Positions 8,877-18,114 of a stretch of 47,684 bases of DNA are shown here, one piece after another. Both the position numbers and the translations under genes were made by a program. Position 1 is the first letter of the stretch; every line of letters starts with the position of its first letter. Where the stretch lies: the NCBI GenBank assembly GCA_947167455.1, contig CAMVIB010000021.1, forward strand, positions 1-47,684. Direction: 5' to 3'. Source of the stretch: an uncultured Prevotellaceae bacterium (lineage in GTDB: Bacteria; Bacteroidota; Bacteroidia; Bacteroidales; Bacteroidaceae). The notes beneath the pieces are model-generated. The model saw only the letters and a program-made list of their open reading frames with translations, was not told where the DNA came from and did not search any database.

Positions 8877-9800
8877 ATGGAAAATCACCTTAACGCCAAG
8901 AACCTTTTACTGCCCCTGTGGCTCGTCACAGCAGCTGTCGTTACGCTATGCTCGTGCGAGCAGCCATTCCTTGACACTCCCCCTGCCGAGCCTGCCTCCG
9001 CCGGCGAGGTGGACATCACTTTGCATTGCGTGCCCTATGTGCAGGAACCCTTCGGGGCTGATGCGGCAGCGTTGGCGCCGACACGGTCGGCGCAGGAGAT
9101 CACGTCGCTGTGCTCGCGCCTGAACATCGCCGTCTTCGGCAACGACGGTGCTAAGGTCAAGACCGTCTCCCAGAAAGCCGGAGATGCCAACTACGGCACC
9201 GTGCATCTGTCCCTGCCGCAGGGCAGCTACAAGCTCGTGGTGATAGCCCACAATTGCGACGGAGCTGCCACCATCACCAGTACCGACAAGGTGACGTTCC
9301 CCAACAACAAGGTCTCCGACACCTTCCACTACTATGGCGTCCTCGAGGTGGGCAGTCAGTCGCAAAGTTTTGAGCTCTCTCTCACTCGCGTGGTGGCAAT
9401 GTTCCGCCTCAAGATGACCGATGCCGACGTGCCCTCGTCATTGTCAAAGTTGAAGTTCTACTATCTCGGTGGCTCCAGCACCTTCTCGCCGTCGGCAGGC
9501 TATGGCATCGTTCAGAGCAAGCAGACGGAGCTGCGCAGCCCCGCCGCAGATGGTGTCTATGAGATATACACGATGCCTCACACCGAGGACGATGTGCTGA
9601 CGAAGGTCACGGTGACAGCCCTCGATGCTGCCGACAATGTCATTGGCGAGAGGGTCTTTGAGGATGTGCCTGTCAGGCGCGACCACATAACAAGCTATTC
9701 TGGCACGTTCTTCACCGCCGGCGGTGGCGTGTCGTCGTCCGGCGACCTTCTCATGACGGCCAAGGCCGAGTGGGGCGGCATCACGGAGCATGATTTCTGA
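8877..9800 (+). CDS. FimB/Mfa2-like fimbrial-family lipoprotein
   Basis: A 307-residue predicted lipoprotein. I chose the ATG at 8877 because it gives a normal signal: a basic/hydrophobic stretch LLLPLWLVTAAVV then the lipobox LCSC with Cys27; two in-frame starts upstream (8829, 8841) would give overlong leaders. The body looks like a beta-rich FimB/Mfa2-type protein, with NIAVFG near residue 85, LPQGSYKLVVIAHN, a FELSLTRVVAMFRL strand region, and the ending WGGITEHDF that is common in this group. In the family such proteins anchor or cap fimbriae, but no fimbrillin shaft gene is nearby, so it may be a stand-alone surface adhesin. A terminator hairpin follows the stop. Confidence 0.65.
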   Translation: MENHLNAKNLLLPLWLVTAAVVTLCSCEQPFLDTPPAEPASAGEVDITLHCVPYVQEPFGADAAALAPTRSAQEITSLCSRLNIAVFGNDGAKVKTVSQKAGDANYGTVHLSLPQGSYKLVVIAHNCDGAATITSTDKVTFPNNKVSDTFHYYGVLEVGSQSQSFELSLTRVVAMFRLKMTDADVPSSLSKLKFYYLGGSSTFSPSAGYGIVQSKQTELRSPAADGVYEIYTMPHTEDDVLTKVTVTALDAADNVIGERVFEDVPVRRDHITSYSGTFFTAGGGVSSSGDLLMTAKAEWGGITEHDF

Positions 9801-9840
9801 TGCCGCGGTTGTTGCAGCGGAGTATGAGTTGGCGGATAAA

Positions 9841-9885
9841 GAAGGGGTGGCTCATTCACTTTTCTATGTGACGAGCCACCCCTTC
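9841..9885 (+). terminator. Terminator after the lipoprotein gene
   Basis: A 13-base stem (GAAGGGGTGGCTC at 9841-9853 and its complement at 9873-9885) is followed by CGTTTTCTGTCTT. It lies 40 bases after the lipoprotein stop codon. Confidence 0.75.
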
Positions 9886-9901
9886 CGTTTTCTGTCTTCG
9901 T

Positions 9902-9949
9902 CTGTAGCAGGGGCTGACGCCCCTGCCTGTGATGAGACACCCCTACAGG
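9902..9949. repeat. Nested palindromic intergenic repeat
   Basis: CTGTAG at 9902-9907 pairs with CTACAG at 9944-9949, and inside it GCAGGGGC at 9907-9914 pairs with GCCCCTGC at 9919-9926. It looks like a short REP-type intergenic repeat. It ends one base before the foldback repeat copy 2. Confidence 0.5.
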
Positions 9950-9950
9950 G

Positions 9951-10123
9951 TTAAACCCAGAACGGTCATTAGACCGTTACGCGCCAACCATTATTCTTTT
10001 TTTCATCTGTCTTATCGTTTCCCGGTTACAATGGAACCCCATTGCGCCCTCAAAAACGACAAGGCATCTGATTAAAAATAACAACGGTTATCATCATAAC
10101 TCTAATGACCGATCTGGGTTAAA
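9951..10123 (-). mobile_element. Foldback (MITE-like) repeat, copy 2
   Basis: The reverse complement of the unit at 3991-4162, nearly identical (about three internal differences plus one or two at the tips). The same terminal inverted repeats are present. It lies in the gap between the convergent lipoprotein and tolC-like genes. The two copies face each other and enclose about 5.8 kb of sequence. Confidence 0.85.
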
Positions 10124-10154
10124 TAGCGTAAAAAGCGTCCTCTTTTCCCGGCGA

Positions 10155-11588
10155 TTATTCGCCTCCGCCTCCGAGAGCGATATAGAGGGCTATGAGGGCC
10201 TGAGCACCGTCATAGAGGTTCATCGCCTCGCTGAGTTGGGCGTTGAGCAGAGTCTCCTGTGCCGTGAGCACCTCGAGGTAGCTGGCCTTGCCGTTGTCCA
10301 TCAGCTCGTGGGTGCCGGTGTATGCCTCGTGGAGCACCTCGACCTGACGGTTGTAGAACTTGCTCTTCTCGCGTGCTGCCTCACAGTCGGCAATAGCCTC
10401 GTTGACCTCGTTGCCGGCATCGATGACAGTCTGCACGTACTTCTGCTGCATGTCCTTCTCCGTGAGCTTCGAGATCTTGTAGTTGGCGCGGATCTTGCCA
10501 CGTGCGAAGATGGGCTGTGTGAGCTGTGCTATGGCATTGAAGAGGATTTTTCCGGGGTTCACGATAACGCCGCCGGCATCGTTCGTCCATCCGAGCATCC
10601 CGGAGAGTGTCAGCGAGGGATAGAATGCTGCCCGTGCCACCTGGGTGTTGTAGAAGGCCTCCTCCATGACGTGGTTTGCCATGCGTATGTCGGGCCGGCG
10701 CTCGAGCATCTCTGCCGGCACTCCGACCTTGAGGTAGCGTGTGTCGAACATACGCTGTGCGAACTCATTGGAGGAGTGCTGCAGTGTGGAGTTGCCCCAC
10801 CACTTGGCACGGTCGATGTGCTGCGGCGTTATGCCTGCGAGGCGGCAGATGGCATTCTCTGTGGCACGTATGAGGCGTCGTGTATCTACGATCTGTGTCT
10901 TCACGTTGAGGTGCGACGCCTCCATCTGGTTGACGGCGGTGGAGAAAGCCTTGCCGTTGTCGTAGAGTGCCTTCTGCGTGTCGAGCGATGTGTTCCAGAG
11001 GCTGTCGGTGGCTATGAGGATGTCCATCTGTCGGTCGAGCAGCTGCAGCATGTAGTATTGCTGCGCTATGGCCGAGATGAGGTTGGCGCGCACGGCCTCG
11101 GCGTGCATCTGCGTCTGCAGCAGCACGGCCTTGGCGGCACGTTTCTTGTTGGTGATGGAGCCGAAGATCTCCACGTCCCAGCTCAGCTGCAAAGGCAGGT
11201 TGTAGGTCTTGCTGACGGGTCGGAAGTCGAAGCTCGACACGGCTCCCTGGGGTGCTATGCCGATTGAGGGCAGGTATGCCAGCTTGGCGGCCTTGAGTGC
11301 TGCCTCGCTCTTCTCCACGGCGATGCGTGCCGAGTTGAGGTCGGTGTTGTTGGCCAGCACGAGTTCTATGAGTCCTTGGAGCTTCGTGTCGGTGAAGAAC
11401 TCGCGCCAGGAGATGCGCGCGATGGACTCGCTTGTCTCGCCGGCAGAGCTGCCGAGGGCACGGCTGTCGGCGCCGAGGCCGAAGACGTTGGCGGGAGTCT
11501 CTGTCTGCGGCTCGTATTTCTTATAGAGGCCGCAGCCTGTGAGCGTGATGCTCACGGCTGTGGCGAGGAATAGGCTTTTATAGTTCAT
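10155..11588 (-). CDS. Outer-membrane efflux factor (TolC/OprM-like lipoprotein)
   Basis: A 477-residue outer-membrane channel of the NodT/OprM type. It begins with a lipoprotein signal (MNYKSLFLATAVSITLTGC, Cys19). The body has the duplicated coiled-coil helices of the family: TKLQGLIELVLANNTDLNSA, KAAKLAYLPSIGIAP, PAEMLERRPDIRMANH and ARAAFYPSLTLSGMLGW. It is the third gene of the efflux operon, after the adaptor and the RND pump, and should complete the tripartite exporter across the envelope. A 127-base gap filled with short tandem repeats separates it from the pump gene. Substrate cannot be told; no linked regulator gene is visible. Confidence 0.9.
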   Translation of the reverse strand: MNYKSLFLATAVSITLTGCGLYKKYEPQTETPANVFGLGADSRALGSSAGETSESIARISWREFFTDTKLQGLIELVLANNTDLNSARIAVEKSEAALKAAKLAYLPSIGIAPQGAVSSFDFRPVSKTYNLPLQLSWDVEIFGSITNKKRAAKAVLLQTQMHAEAVRANLISAIAQQYYMLQLLDRQMDILIATDSLWNTSLDTQKALYDNGKAFSTAVNQMEASHLNVKTQIVDTRRLIRATENAICRLAGITPQHIDRAKWWGNSTLQHSSNEFAQRMFDTRYLKVGVPAEMLERRPDIRMANHVMEEAFYNTQVARAAFYPSLTLSGMLGWTNDAGGVIVNPGKILFNAIAQLTQPIFARGKIRANYKISKLTEKDMQQKYVQTVIDAGNEVNEAIADCEAAREKSKFYNRQVEVLHEAYTGTHELMDNGKASYLEVLTAQETLLNAQLSEAMNLYDGAQALIALYIALGGGGE

Positions 11589-11715
11589 AATTTCGATATC
11601 ACGATATTTCGTTATCTCGTTGTCACGTTGTAGCGTTATTTCGTTGTAACGTTATTCCGTCGTAACGTTATGCCGTTATTCCGTCGTAACGTTATGCCGT
11701 TGTTTCGTTGTCACG
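11589..11715. repeat. CGTT-type degenerate tandem repeats between pump and OMF genes
   Basis: The gap is built of variants of CGTTATTCCGTCGTAACG. One 24-base unit is repeated exactly at 11650-11673 and 11674-11697; weaker copies extend on both sides, toward 11589 and into the stop codon region of the pump gene (GTCGTCACGGCATAA on the minus strand). It is non-coding apart from the last pump codons. Function is unknown. Confidence 0.8.
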
Positions 11716-14700
11716 TTATGCCGTGACGACCTCGTTGCTGGTTTTGCCCTGGAAGCGCTCATGGAGCTTCTGGAACACGATGAAGAATGCGGGCACGACG
11801 AAGAGCAGTGCGATGGTGCCTATGCTCATACCGCCGATGACGCCGAGGGCCAGGGCGCGGTTGCCGTTGGCGCCGGCGCCGCCCTCGATGACGAGGGGAA
11901 TCATACCGATGATCATCGTGAGCACGGTCATCAGGATGGGGCGCAGACGCTCCTTGCAGGCCTCGAAGGCGGCCTCGGCGATGCCCATGCCCTGGGCGCG
12001 GCGCTCGGAGGCGAACTCGGTGATGAGGATTGCCGTCTTGGCCAAGAGGCCTATGAGCATGATGACACCCGTCTGAAGGTATATGTTGTTGTCCATGCCG
12101 GGAATCTGGTACCTATAGCCGATGTAGGCAAACACAAAGGCGCCCATCAGGCCGAAAGGCACGCTCAGGAGCACGGCCATGGGCGTGAACCACGAGTTGT
12201 AGAGCGATGCCAGGATGAGGTAGATGAGGATGACGCAGACGAGGTAGATGACGGCCGTGGCGTTGGAACCGGCGGCCTCCTCCAGCTCGCGCGACATGCC
12301 GCTGTACTCGTAGGTGGCCGTCGGGGGCATCACCTCCTTGAACACCTCGTCGATGACCTTGTGGACGTCGCCCTCGGTGTAGCCGGCACCCGGCGTGACG
12401 TAGCACGTGATGCTCTGGAAGAGGTTGAAGTGCTCGATGTTGGACGGACCGACAATCTGCTTGAGGCTGACGAACTCAGAGATGGGGGTCATCTTGCCGC
12501 CCTTCACCTGCATGAAGATGTTCTGCAGCGACTGCGGGTCGAGACGGTACTCGGGCGATGCTGCGGCCATGATGCGGTACACCTTGCCGAACTGGTTGAA
12601 GTTGCCGATATAGGCACCGCCGCAGTATGCGCCAAGCGTGTTGAGCACGTCGGCGGGCGACACGCCGGCACGGTCGCACTGGGCGGCATCGACATCCACC
12701 TGGTACTTGGGGAAACGCTCCGAGTAGGTGGACATGGCGGAGGCCACCTCGGGACGCTCGGACAGCTTGGCCATGAGGAGATCCGTATAATGGGCGAACT
12801 CGGAGAGGTTGCCGTCGGTGGGGTCTTCGACGACGAGGTTGATGTCGTTGCTCGTGCCGTAGCCGGGAATCTGAGGCATGACGAAGGGCACGATAGCAAG
12901 TTCCTTCAGATCCTCACATTCTATCATGAAGCGCTCGGCCACGAAGGCGATATTGTGCTCGAGACCCTCGCGCTCGTCCCAGTTCTTCAGGCGCACCACC
13001 ATGGTGGCGTAGTTGGAACCGGCTCCGGAGAGCATGGCGTAGCCGCAGCTCACGGCATAGCTCTCCAGCTCGGGAATCTTCTTCACCTTGTCCTCAAGCT
13101 TCTTCACCATCTCGCGCGTCTGCTTCAGGGTGGAGCCCTCCGGGGCATGGATCTCGAGGAGGAACACGCCCTGGTCTTCCTGCGGCACGAGGCCCGATGG
13201 CAGGCTCTTCATGAAGAACACCAGCAGACCGCCGGCCACTGCCAGCAGAATCCACGAGAAGACGGGATGCTTGATGAACTTATGCACGGCGCTGCTATAC
13301 TTGGCAGAGATGGCGTTGTAGCTCACCTCGTAGGCGCGCTTGGTGTAGTAGGTGAGGCTCTTGCCAGACTCCTTGCCCTCGGTGACGCGCATCATGATGG
13401 CACACAGTGCCGGACACAGCGTGAGGGCCGAGATGCACGACAGACCGACGGACGAGGCTATCGTCACGCCGAACTGCGTGAAGAACGTTCCCGACGTGCC
13501 GGGCATGAACATCACGGGCACGAACACGGCCATGAAGACCAGCGTACACGAGACGACGGCCACCGACACCTCGTTCATGGCCTGGCGTGTGGCCTCGCGG
13601 GCGTCGCTAAGGCCGTTCTCCATCTTGGTCATGACGGCCTCCACCACCACGATGGCGTCATCGACCACCGTACCGATGGCCAGCACGAGGGCGAAGAGCG
13701 TCAGGATGTTGAGCGAGAAGCCGGCCATCTTGACGATGGCGAAGGTGCCCAGCAGCGACACGATGATAGAGATTGAAGGTATGAGGGTGGCCTTGAAGTT
13801 CTGCAGGAAGAAGAACACCACCAGTATGACCAGGATGATGGCTATGACGAGTGTCTCAATGACGTTGTGGAAGGCGGCGAAGAGGAAGTCGTCGCTCGTC
13901 ATCAGCGTGACGAACTCCATGCCTGCCGGCATCGTCTCCTTCAGCTCCTCGAAGGTCTTGTTGATGTTGGCATTCACCTCGGTGGCGTTGGCGCCCGGGG
14001 CGGCAAACACCAGGAACATGGCTCCCGGACTGTCCATGATGCTCGACGTGAAGTTGTAGCTCATGGCACCGATCTTCACCTCGGCCACGTCGCTCAGGCG
14101 TAGCAAGTGGCCGCCCTCGTCGGTGCGCACCACGATGTCGTTGAACTCCTCGACGGTCTTCAGCGTGCCCTTGTACTGCATGGAGTACTGGTAGGAGTTC
14201 TCCGACTGCTCGCCCAGCGAACCCACGGCGGCCACGAAGCTCTGCCCGCCGATGGCGGCAAAGATGTCGTTGGGCGTGAGGTTATACTGTGCCATCACGT
14301 CGGGCTTCATCCAGATGCGCAGGGCGTAGGTGTTGCCGAAGCTCTGCACGTTGCCCACGCCGGTGATACGCATCAGGCGCGGCTTGACGTTGATATCCAC
14401 GTAGTTGGACACGAAGTCCTCGTCCAGCTTGCCGTCGGCGCTGCGCACGGCAAAGATCTGAAGGATGTTGTTCTGGCGCTTCTCCACCTTCACGCCGACC
14501 TTGTTGACGTCGGCAGGCAGCAACGCCTGGGAGCGGCTCACGCGGTTCTGGACATTCACCGTAGCCATGTCGGGGTCGGTGCCTTGCTTGAAGAAGACGT
14601 TGATCTCAACAGAGCCGTCGGACGATGCCTTGGAGGTCATGTACGTCATGTCCGTAACACCGTTGATGGCCTCTTCCAGGGGCTGTATGACCGACTTCAT

Positions 14701-14874
14701 GATGGTGTTCTCGTCGGCACCGGAATAGCTGGTGGAGATCTGCACCGTGGGCGGTGCTATGTCGGGGTACTGCTCAACCGGCAGGGTGTTGATAGAGATG
14801 TAGCCCACCAGCGATATCACTATCGAGATGGCACACGCCATCACGTACTTATTTATAAATATATTGTTCTTCAT
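11716..14874 (-). CDS. RND (HAE1) efflux pump, AcrB/MexB-like
   Basis: A 1052-residue inner-membrane proton-driven multidrug exporter. The N-terminus MKNNIFINKYVMACAISIVI is the first membrane helix, and the start of the porter domain reads LPVEQYPDIAPPTVQIS. The proton-relay aspartates in helix TM4 are present as GTVVDDAIVVVEAV (Asp405, Asp406). The large periplasmic loops contain GVGNVQSFGNTYALRIWM and the second half TLKQTREMVKKLEDKV. C-terminal helices include RLRPILMTVLTMIIGMIPL. Length is normal for the family. It lies between the adaptor and outer-membrane factor genes on the same strand. Its last residues (VVTA) are encoded by the tandem-repeat tract that follows. Confidence 0.95.
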   Translation of the reverse strand: MKNNIFINKYVMACAISIVISLVGYISINTLPVEQYPDIAPPTVQISTSYSGADENTIMKSVIQPLEEAINGVTDMTYMTSKASSDGSVEINVFFKQGTDPDMATVNVQNRVSRSQALLPADVNKVGVKVEKRQNNILQIFAVRSADGKLDEDFVSNYVDINVKPRLMRITGVGNVQSFGNTYALRIWMKPDVMAQYNLTPNDIFAAIGGQSFVAAVGSLGEQSENSYQYSMQYKGTLKTVEEFNDIVVRTDEGGHLLRLSDVAEVKIGAMSYNFTSSIMDSPGAMFLVFAAPGANATEVNANINKTFEELKETMPAGMEFVTLMTSDDFLFAAFHNVIETLVIAIILVILVVFFFLQNFKATLIPSISIIVSLLGTFAIVKMAGFSLNILTLFALVLAIGTVVDDAIVVVEAVMTKMENGLSDAREATRQAMNEVSVAVVSCTLVFMAVFVPVMFMPGTSGTFFTQFGVTIASSVGLSCISALTLCPALCAIMMRVTEGKESGKSLTYYTKRAYEVSYNAISAKYSSAVHKFIKHPVFSWILLAVAGGLLVFFMKSLPSGLVPQEDQGVFLLEIHAPEGSTLKQTREMVKKLEDKVKKIPELESYAVSCGYAMLSGAGSNYATMVVRLKNWDEREGLEHNIAFVAERFMIECEDLKELAIVPFVMPQIPGYGTSNDINLVVEDPTDGNLSEFAHYTDLLMAKLSERPEVASAMSTYSERFPKYQVDVDAAQCDRAGVSPADVLNTLGAYCGGAYIGNFNQFGKVYRIMAAASPEYRLDPQSLQNIFMQVKGGKMTPISEFVSLKQIVGPSNIEHFNLFQSITCYVTPGAGYTEGDVHKVIDEVFKEVMPPTATYEYSGMSRELEEAAGSNATAVIYLVCVILIYLILASLYNSWFTPMAVLLSVPFGLMGAFVFAYIGYRYQIPGMDNNIYLQTGVIMLIGLLAKTAILITEFASERRAQGMGIAEAAFEACKERLRPILMTVLTMIIGMIPLVIEGGAGANGNRALALGVIGGMSIGTIALLFVVPAFFIVFQKLHERFQGKTSNEVVTA

Positions 14875-14890
14875 AATGCTAATTTACTAT

Positions 14891-15110
14891 TTGACTATTT
14901 ACCATTTACCCTTTGTCTGATGGCCGTGGCGTCTGAGGCCGCGCCATCTGAGGCAAGACAATAAAGTCGTGCAACAGAATTGTGAACTGGAGATTGTAAA
15001 TTACTGTTTGACGACTTACCCTTTGTCTGATGGCCGTGGCGTCTGAGGCCGTGCCATCTGAGGCAAGACAAAAGAGCCGTGCAACAGAATTGTGAATGGG
15101 AAATTGTAAA
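14891..15110. repeat. 110-base tandem duplication between adaptor and pump genes
   Basis: Two direct copies, 14891-15000 and 15001-15110, share CTTTGTCTGATGGCCGTGG, TCTGAGGCC, GCCATCTGAGGCAAGACA and GTGCAACAGAATTGTGAA with about ten differences. Around them are short AATTGTAAATTG-type repeats. The 258-base gap between the adaptor stop and pump start has no gene. It will be transcribed as part of the efflux operon unless a terminator acts; I see none. Confidence 0.9.
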
Positions 15111-15132
15111 TTGTAAATTGTTAAATTGTAAA

Positions 15133-16236
15133 TCAAAACAGGACTTTCTGGCCCTCCATCACGTTGTTGGCACCCGTGGTGACAATCTTGTCGCCGGCCT
15201 TGAGGCCACTGGTGACGATGAAGTCCTTGCCGTTGCCCGTGTCGGTTGTCGTCACGTCCACAGCCGTTGCCGTGCTGTCGGGCTGAACCTTATACACGAG
15301 CGACTTGTCCTGCAGACGCACCACGGCAAACTGGGGTATGACAATCACGCCCTTCTCCTGGAAAGGCATGACGACGGTGCCCTGTATGCCGGAATAGAGA
15401 AGTCCGTCGGGGTTGGGGAACTCCACCTTGCTCGTCAGCGAGCCCGTGGTGGCATTGACCATACCGGTGAGGCTCACCACGCGGCCCTTGTGGGGATATT
15501 CCGTGCCGTTCTTCATCACGAAGGTGGCCTCGGGCAGCTTGGCGATGTACTTGTTGACATCAGCAGCCTTCACGCCTTCCTGCACCATCTCCTCGATAAC
15601 AGCCTCTGTGACGGAGAACTCGGCATGCATCGTGGTGTTGCCGCTGACCATGGTCAGAGGGATGAGTGGCGACACCTGGTCGCCCGTGCGCACGTCAATC
15701 TCGCCAATAATGCCCGACACCGGCGACGTGATGGTGCAGAAGCCCAGCTCCACCTTAGCGCGGTTGACGGCAGCGCGGGCCTGGGCCACGGCGGCCTTGG
15801 CCTGCTTGTACTGGTTCTCGCTGTTGTTGAGCATGTAGCTGCTCACAATCTTCTTGTCGAACAGGTTCTTGTTGGACTCATACTCCAGCTTGGCAGAGTT
15901 CTCCTGAGCCAGCGCGGCCTGAAGGTTGGCCTGTGCGGCCTCCAGCTCCAGACGGGCGTTGCGCGAGTCGATGACGAAGAGCGTCTGACCCTTCCTGACA
16001 CGCTGACCCTCGGCAACGCAGATCTGCATCAGCTGGCCGGCGACTTGAGGGGTGATCGTGACGTCGTTCTGGCCGGTCATCCTGGCACTGAACTTGTAGG
16101 GAATCTCAATGTCAGACGTCTTCACTGTCATTGTCTCGTAGGACGTCATTGTGACTTGGGGTGCATTATACCCACATGAGGTGAGGCTGCCTACCACACA
16201 GGTGAGCATCAAGCCCCATTTGATGTTTTTTTGCAT
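15133..16236 (-). CDS. RND efflux periplasmic adaptor (membrane-fusion protein)
   Basis: A 367-residue AcrA/MexA-like adaptor with lipoprotein signal MQKNIKWGLMLTCVVGSLTSC (LTSC lipobox, Cys21). The barrel-sandwich half-motif DVTITPQVAGQLMQICVAEGQRVRKGQTLFVI lies near 55-86, a coiled-coil hairpin rich in Ala/Glu/Gln follows (LELEAAQANLQAALAQE), and the second lipoyl half reads CTITSPVSGIIGEIDVRTGDQV. It connects the RND pump to the outer-membrane factor. First gene of the efflux operon; the next gene starts after a 258-base gap containing a tandem duplication. CysS lies upstream with a 39-base gap on the same strand, so read-through from cysS is possible. Confidence 0.93.
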   Translation of the reverse strand: MQKNIKWGLMLTCVVGSLTSCGYNAPQVTMTSYETMTVKTSDIEIPYKFSARMTGQNDVTITPQVAGQLMQICVAEGQRVRKGQTLFVIDSRNARLELEAAQANLQAALAQENSAKLEYESNKNLFDKKIVSSYMLNNSENQYKQAKAAVAQARAAVNRAKVELGFCTITSPVSGIIGEIDVRTGDQVSPLIPLTMVSGNTTMHAEFSVTEAVIEEMVQEGVKAADVNKYIAKLPEATFVMKNGTEYPHKGRVVSLTGMVNATTGSLTSKVEFPNPDGLLYSGIQGTVVMPFQEKGVIVIPQFAVVRLQDKSLVYKVQPDSTATAVDVTTTDTGNGKDFIVTSGLKAGDKIVTTGANNVMEGQKVLF

Positions 16237-16275
16237 AAATAGTGTGAGATTAAGTGTGTTGTGCTATTGTTTTCA

Positions 16276-17778
16276 TCATGCTTTGTTGAGTGTCCATGTG
16301 GCGCCGTCCTTGGTGTCCTTCACCACGAATCCCAGCTCCGTGAGGCGGTTGCGTATGGCATCGCTGGTGGCCCAGTCCTTGGCGGCCTTGGCCTTGGCGC
16401 GGAGGTCGAGCAGCATATCCACTGCCGAGCCGAAAGCCTCCTCGCGTGCGGCGCTGGCACCCTGAGTCTCGCCCTGGGGCAGCAGCCCGAGTATGTCCTC
16501 TGCGAAGAGGTGCATGGCAGAGGAGAGCTCGTCGAGGTCGGCCTGGCTGATGGTGCCTTTGTGGTCGATAACGCGGTTCACTGCCGACGATGCCTCGAAG
16601 AGATGGCTGATGACCGTTGGCGAGGCGAGGTCGTCGTTCATGGCATCGTAGCACTTCTGGCGCAGCTCGGTGGCCACCTTGTGGGTCTCGGCGTCGCTCT
16701 CGGCGGCAGGGACGATGCGCTTGATGTCGGCGATGGCCTGCTGCAGGCGCTGCAGGCCTTTCTCGGCGGCCTGGAGGGCCTCGTTGCTGAAATCGACGGT
16801 GGAGCGGTAGTGTGCCTGCAGTATGAAGAAGCGCACCGTCATGGGCGAGTAGGCTTGCGAGAGCTTCTCGTGCTGGCCGGTGAAGAACTCGCTCAGCGTG
16901 ATGAAGTTGCCCAGCGACTTGCCCATCTTCTGGCCGCCGATGGTGATCATGTTGCAATGCATCCAGTAGCGCACCATGTCGTCGCCCTGCGAGGCCACGG
17001 CCTGCGCTATCTCGCACTCATGGTGGGGGAACACCAGGTCCATGCCGCCGCCGTGGATGTCGAAGTGGCTGCCCAGGTACTTGCGGCCCATGGCCGTACA
17101 CTCGCAGTGCCACCCCGGGAAACCGTAGCCCCACGGCGACGGCCAACGCATGATGTGTTCGGGCTGGGCACGCTTCCACAGCGCGAAATCCACCTGGTTG
17201 CGCTTCTCGCCCACGCCGTCGAGCTCGCGCGAGGCGTTGATGACGTCCGAGAGGTTGCGCCCCGAGAGCTTGCCGTAGCGATGGTGCTCGTTGTACTTCT
17301 CAACGTCGAAATAGACCGAGCCCTGACTCTCGTAGGCATAGCCGTTGGCCAGGATTTCCTTCACCAGCTCTATCTGCTCAATGATGTGTCCGGTGGCGTG
17401 TGGCTCTATGCTTGGCGGCAGGCACCCCAGCGCACGCATGGCGTCGTGGAAGCGGTTGGTGTAGTGCTGCGCCACCTCCATGGGTTCGAGCTGCTCCAGG
17501 CGCGCCTTCTTGGCAATCTTGTCCTCGCCCTCGTCGGCATCGTGCTCCAGATGGCCCACGTCGGTGATGTTGCGGACGTAGCGCACCTTATAGCCTATGT
17601 GCTGCAGGTAGCGGAACAGCAGGTCGAAGGTGATGGCTGGCCGCGCGTGGCCCAGATGGGCGTCGCCATACACGGTGGGGCCGCACACGTACATGCCCAC
17701 GCGCCCCGGGGTGAGGGGCCGGAACAGCTCCTTCTGGCGCGAAAGGGTATTGTATATCAATAGTGGTTGGTTGTTCAT
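16276..17778 (-). CDS. cysS: Cysteine--tRNA ligase
   Basis: A 500-residue class I aminoacyl-tRNA synthetase that charges tRNA-Cys. Catalytic motifs are HLGH at 41-44 (HIGH motif) and KMGKS at 284-288 (KMSKS motif). Zinc-binding residues fit Cys32 ([12 protein letters not shown]), Cys225 in [11 protein letters not shown], and the pair in [10 protein letters not shown]. The C-terminal anticodon region ends [20 protein letters not shown], usual for the family. It starts from ATG at 17776-17778; the small unknown gene and ispG lie upstream on the same strand. Confidence 0.97.
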   Translation of the reverse strand: MNNQPLLIYNTLSRQKELFRPLTPGRVGMYVCGPTVYGDAHLGHARPAITFDLLFRYLQHIGYKVRYVRNITDVGHLEHDADEGEDKIAKKARLEQLEPMEVAQHYTNRFHDAMRALGCLPPSIEPHATGHIIEQIELVKEILANGYAYESQGSVYFDVEKYNEHHRYGKLSGRNLSDVINASRELDGVGEKRNQVDFALWKRAQPEHIMRWPSPWGYGFPGWHCECTAMGRKYLGSHFDIHGGGMDLVFPHHECEIAQAVASQGDDMVRYWMHCNMITIGGQKMGKSLGNFITLSEFFTGQHEKLSQAYSPMTVRFFILQAHYRSTVDFSNEALQAAEKGLQRLQQAIADIKRIVPAAESDAETHKVATELRQKCYDAMNDDLASPTVISHLFEASSAVNRVIDHKGTISQADLDELSSAMHLFAEDILGLLPQGETQGASAAREEAFGSAVDMLLDLRAKAKAAKDWATSDAIRNRLTELGFVVKDTKDGATWTLNKA

Positions 17779-17791
17779 TGTCGTTTGTTAT

Positions 17792-18091
17792 TTATGGATT
17801 AAAGATATAAGTTGTCTCGTCGCCGCAGATGTTGCGTATCCTCATGCGCAGCGGACATCGGTCATCAAGAGTCTGGATGATGCCGTCCCAGAGCATACGG
17901 TTCTTCCCGCCACCGCCTATGCGGACTGTGCAGTCGGGTTCAATCTTCACCTCGGCATCGCTGTGCCCCCGTATCTCGTCCTCCAACTCGTTGGAGAGCT
18001 TTCGGCCTTGTTTGTCGTAGAGACGGGCGTATTCCAGAAGAGGGGAATCGAACCATTCAGCGCATTTCCGCTCTATCTGTTTGTAGAACAC
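17792..18091 (-). CDS. Small protein of unknown function
   Basis: A ~99-residue frame between ispG and cysS. I believe it is coding because its amino-acid composition is balanced (WFDSPLLEYARLYDKQGRKL, KIEPDCTVRIGGGGKNRML, MRIRNICGDETTYIFNP) and no other frame of this 300-base interval looks protein-like. The start is uncertain: GTG at 18089-18091 is the first reasonable one, while the open frame continues upstream into ispG as an out-of-frame shadow. A CAAATCGTAAATTCC-type repeat, seen twice around 18097-18123, covers the ispG stop and may have replaced the original start region. I do not recognise the family. It ends 14 bases before cysS. Confidence 0.5.
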   Translation of the reverse strand: MFYKQIERKCAEWFDSPLLEYARLYDKQGRKLSNELEDEIRGHSDAEVKIEPDCTVRIGGGGKNRMLWDGIIQTLDDRCPLRMRIRNICGDETTYIFNP

Positions 18092-18114
18092 GACTCGGTT
18101 TACGATTTGGGAAT

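Noticed and set aside
18040..18060. GGTTCGATTCCCCTC on the minus strand, like a tRNA T arm
   Set aside because: No acceptor, D or anticodon arms can be placed around it, and it lies inside the small coding frame.
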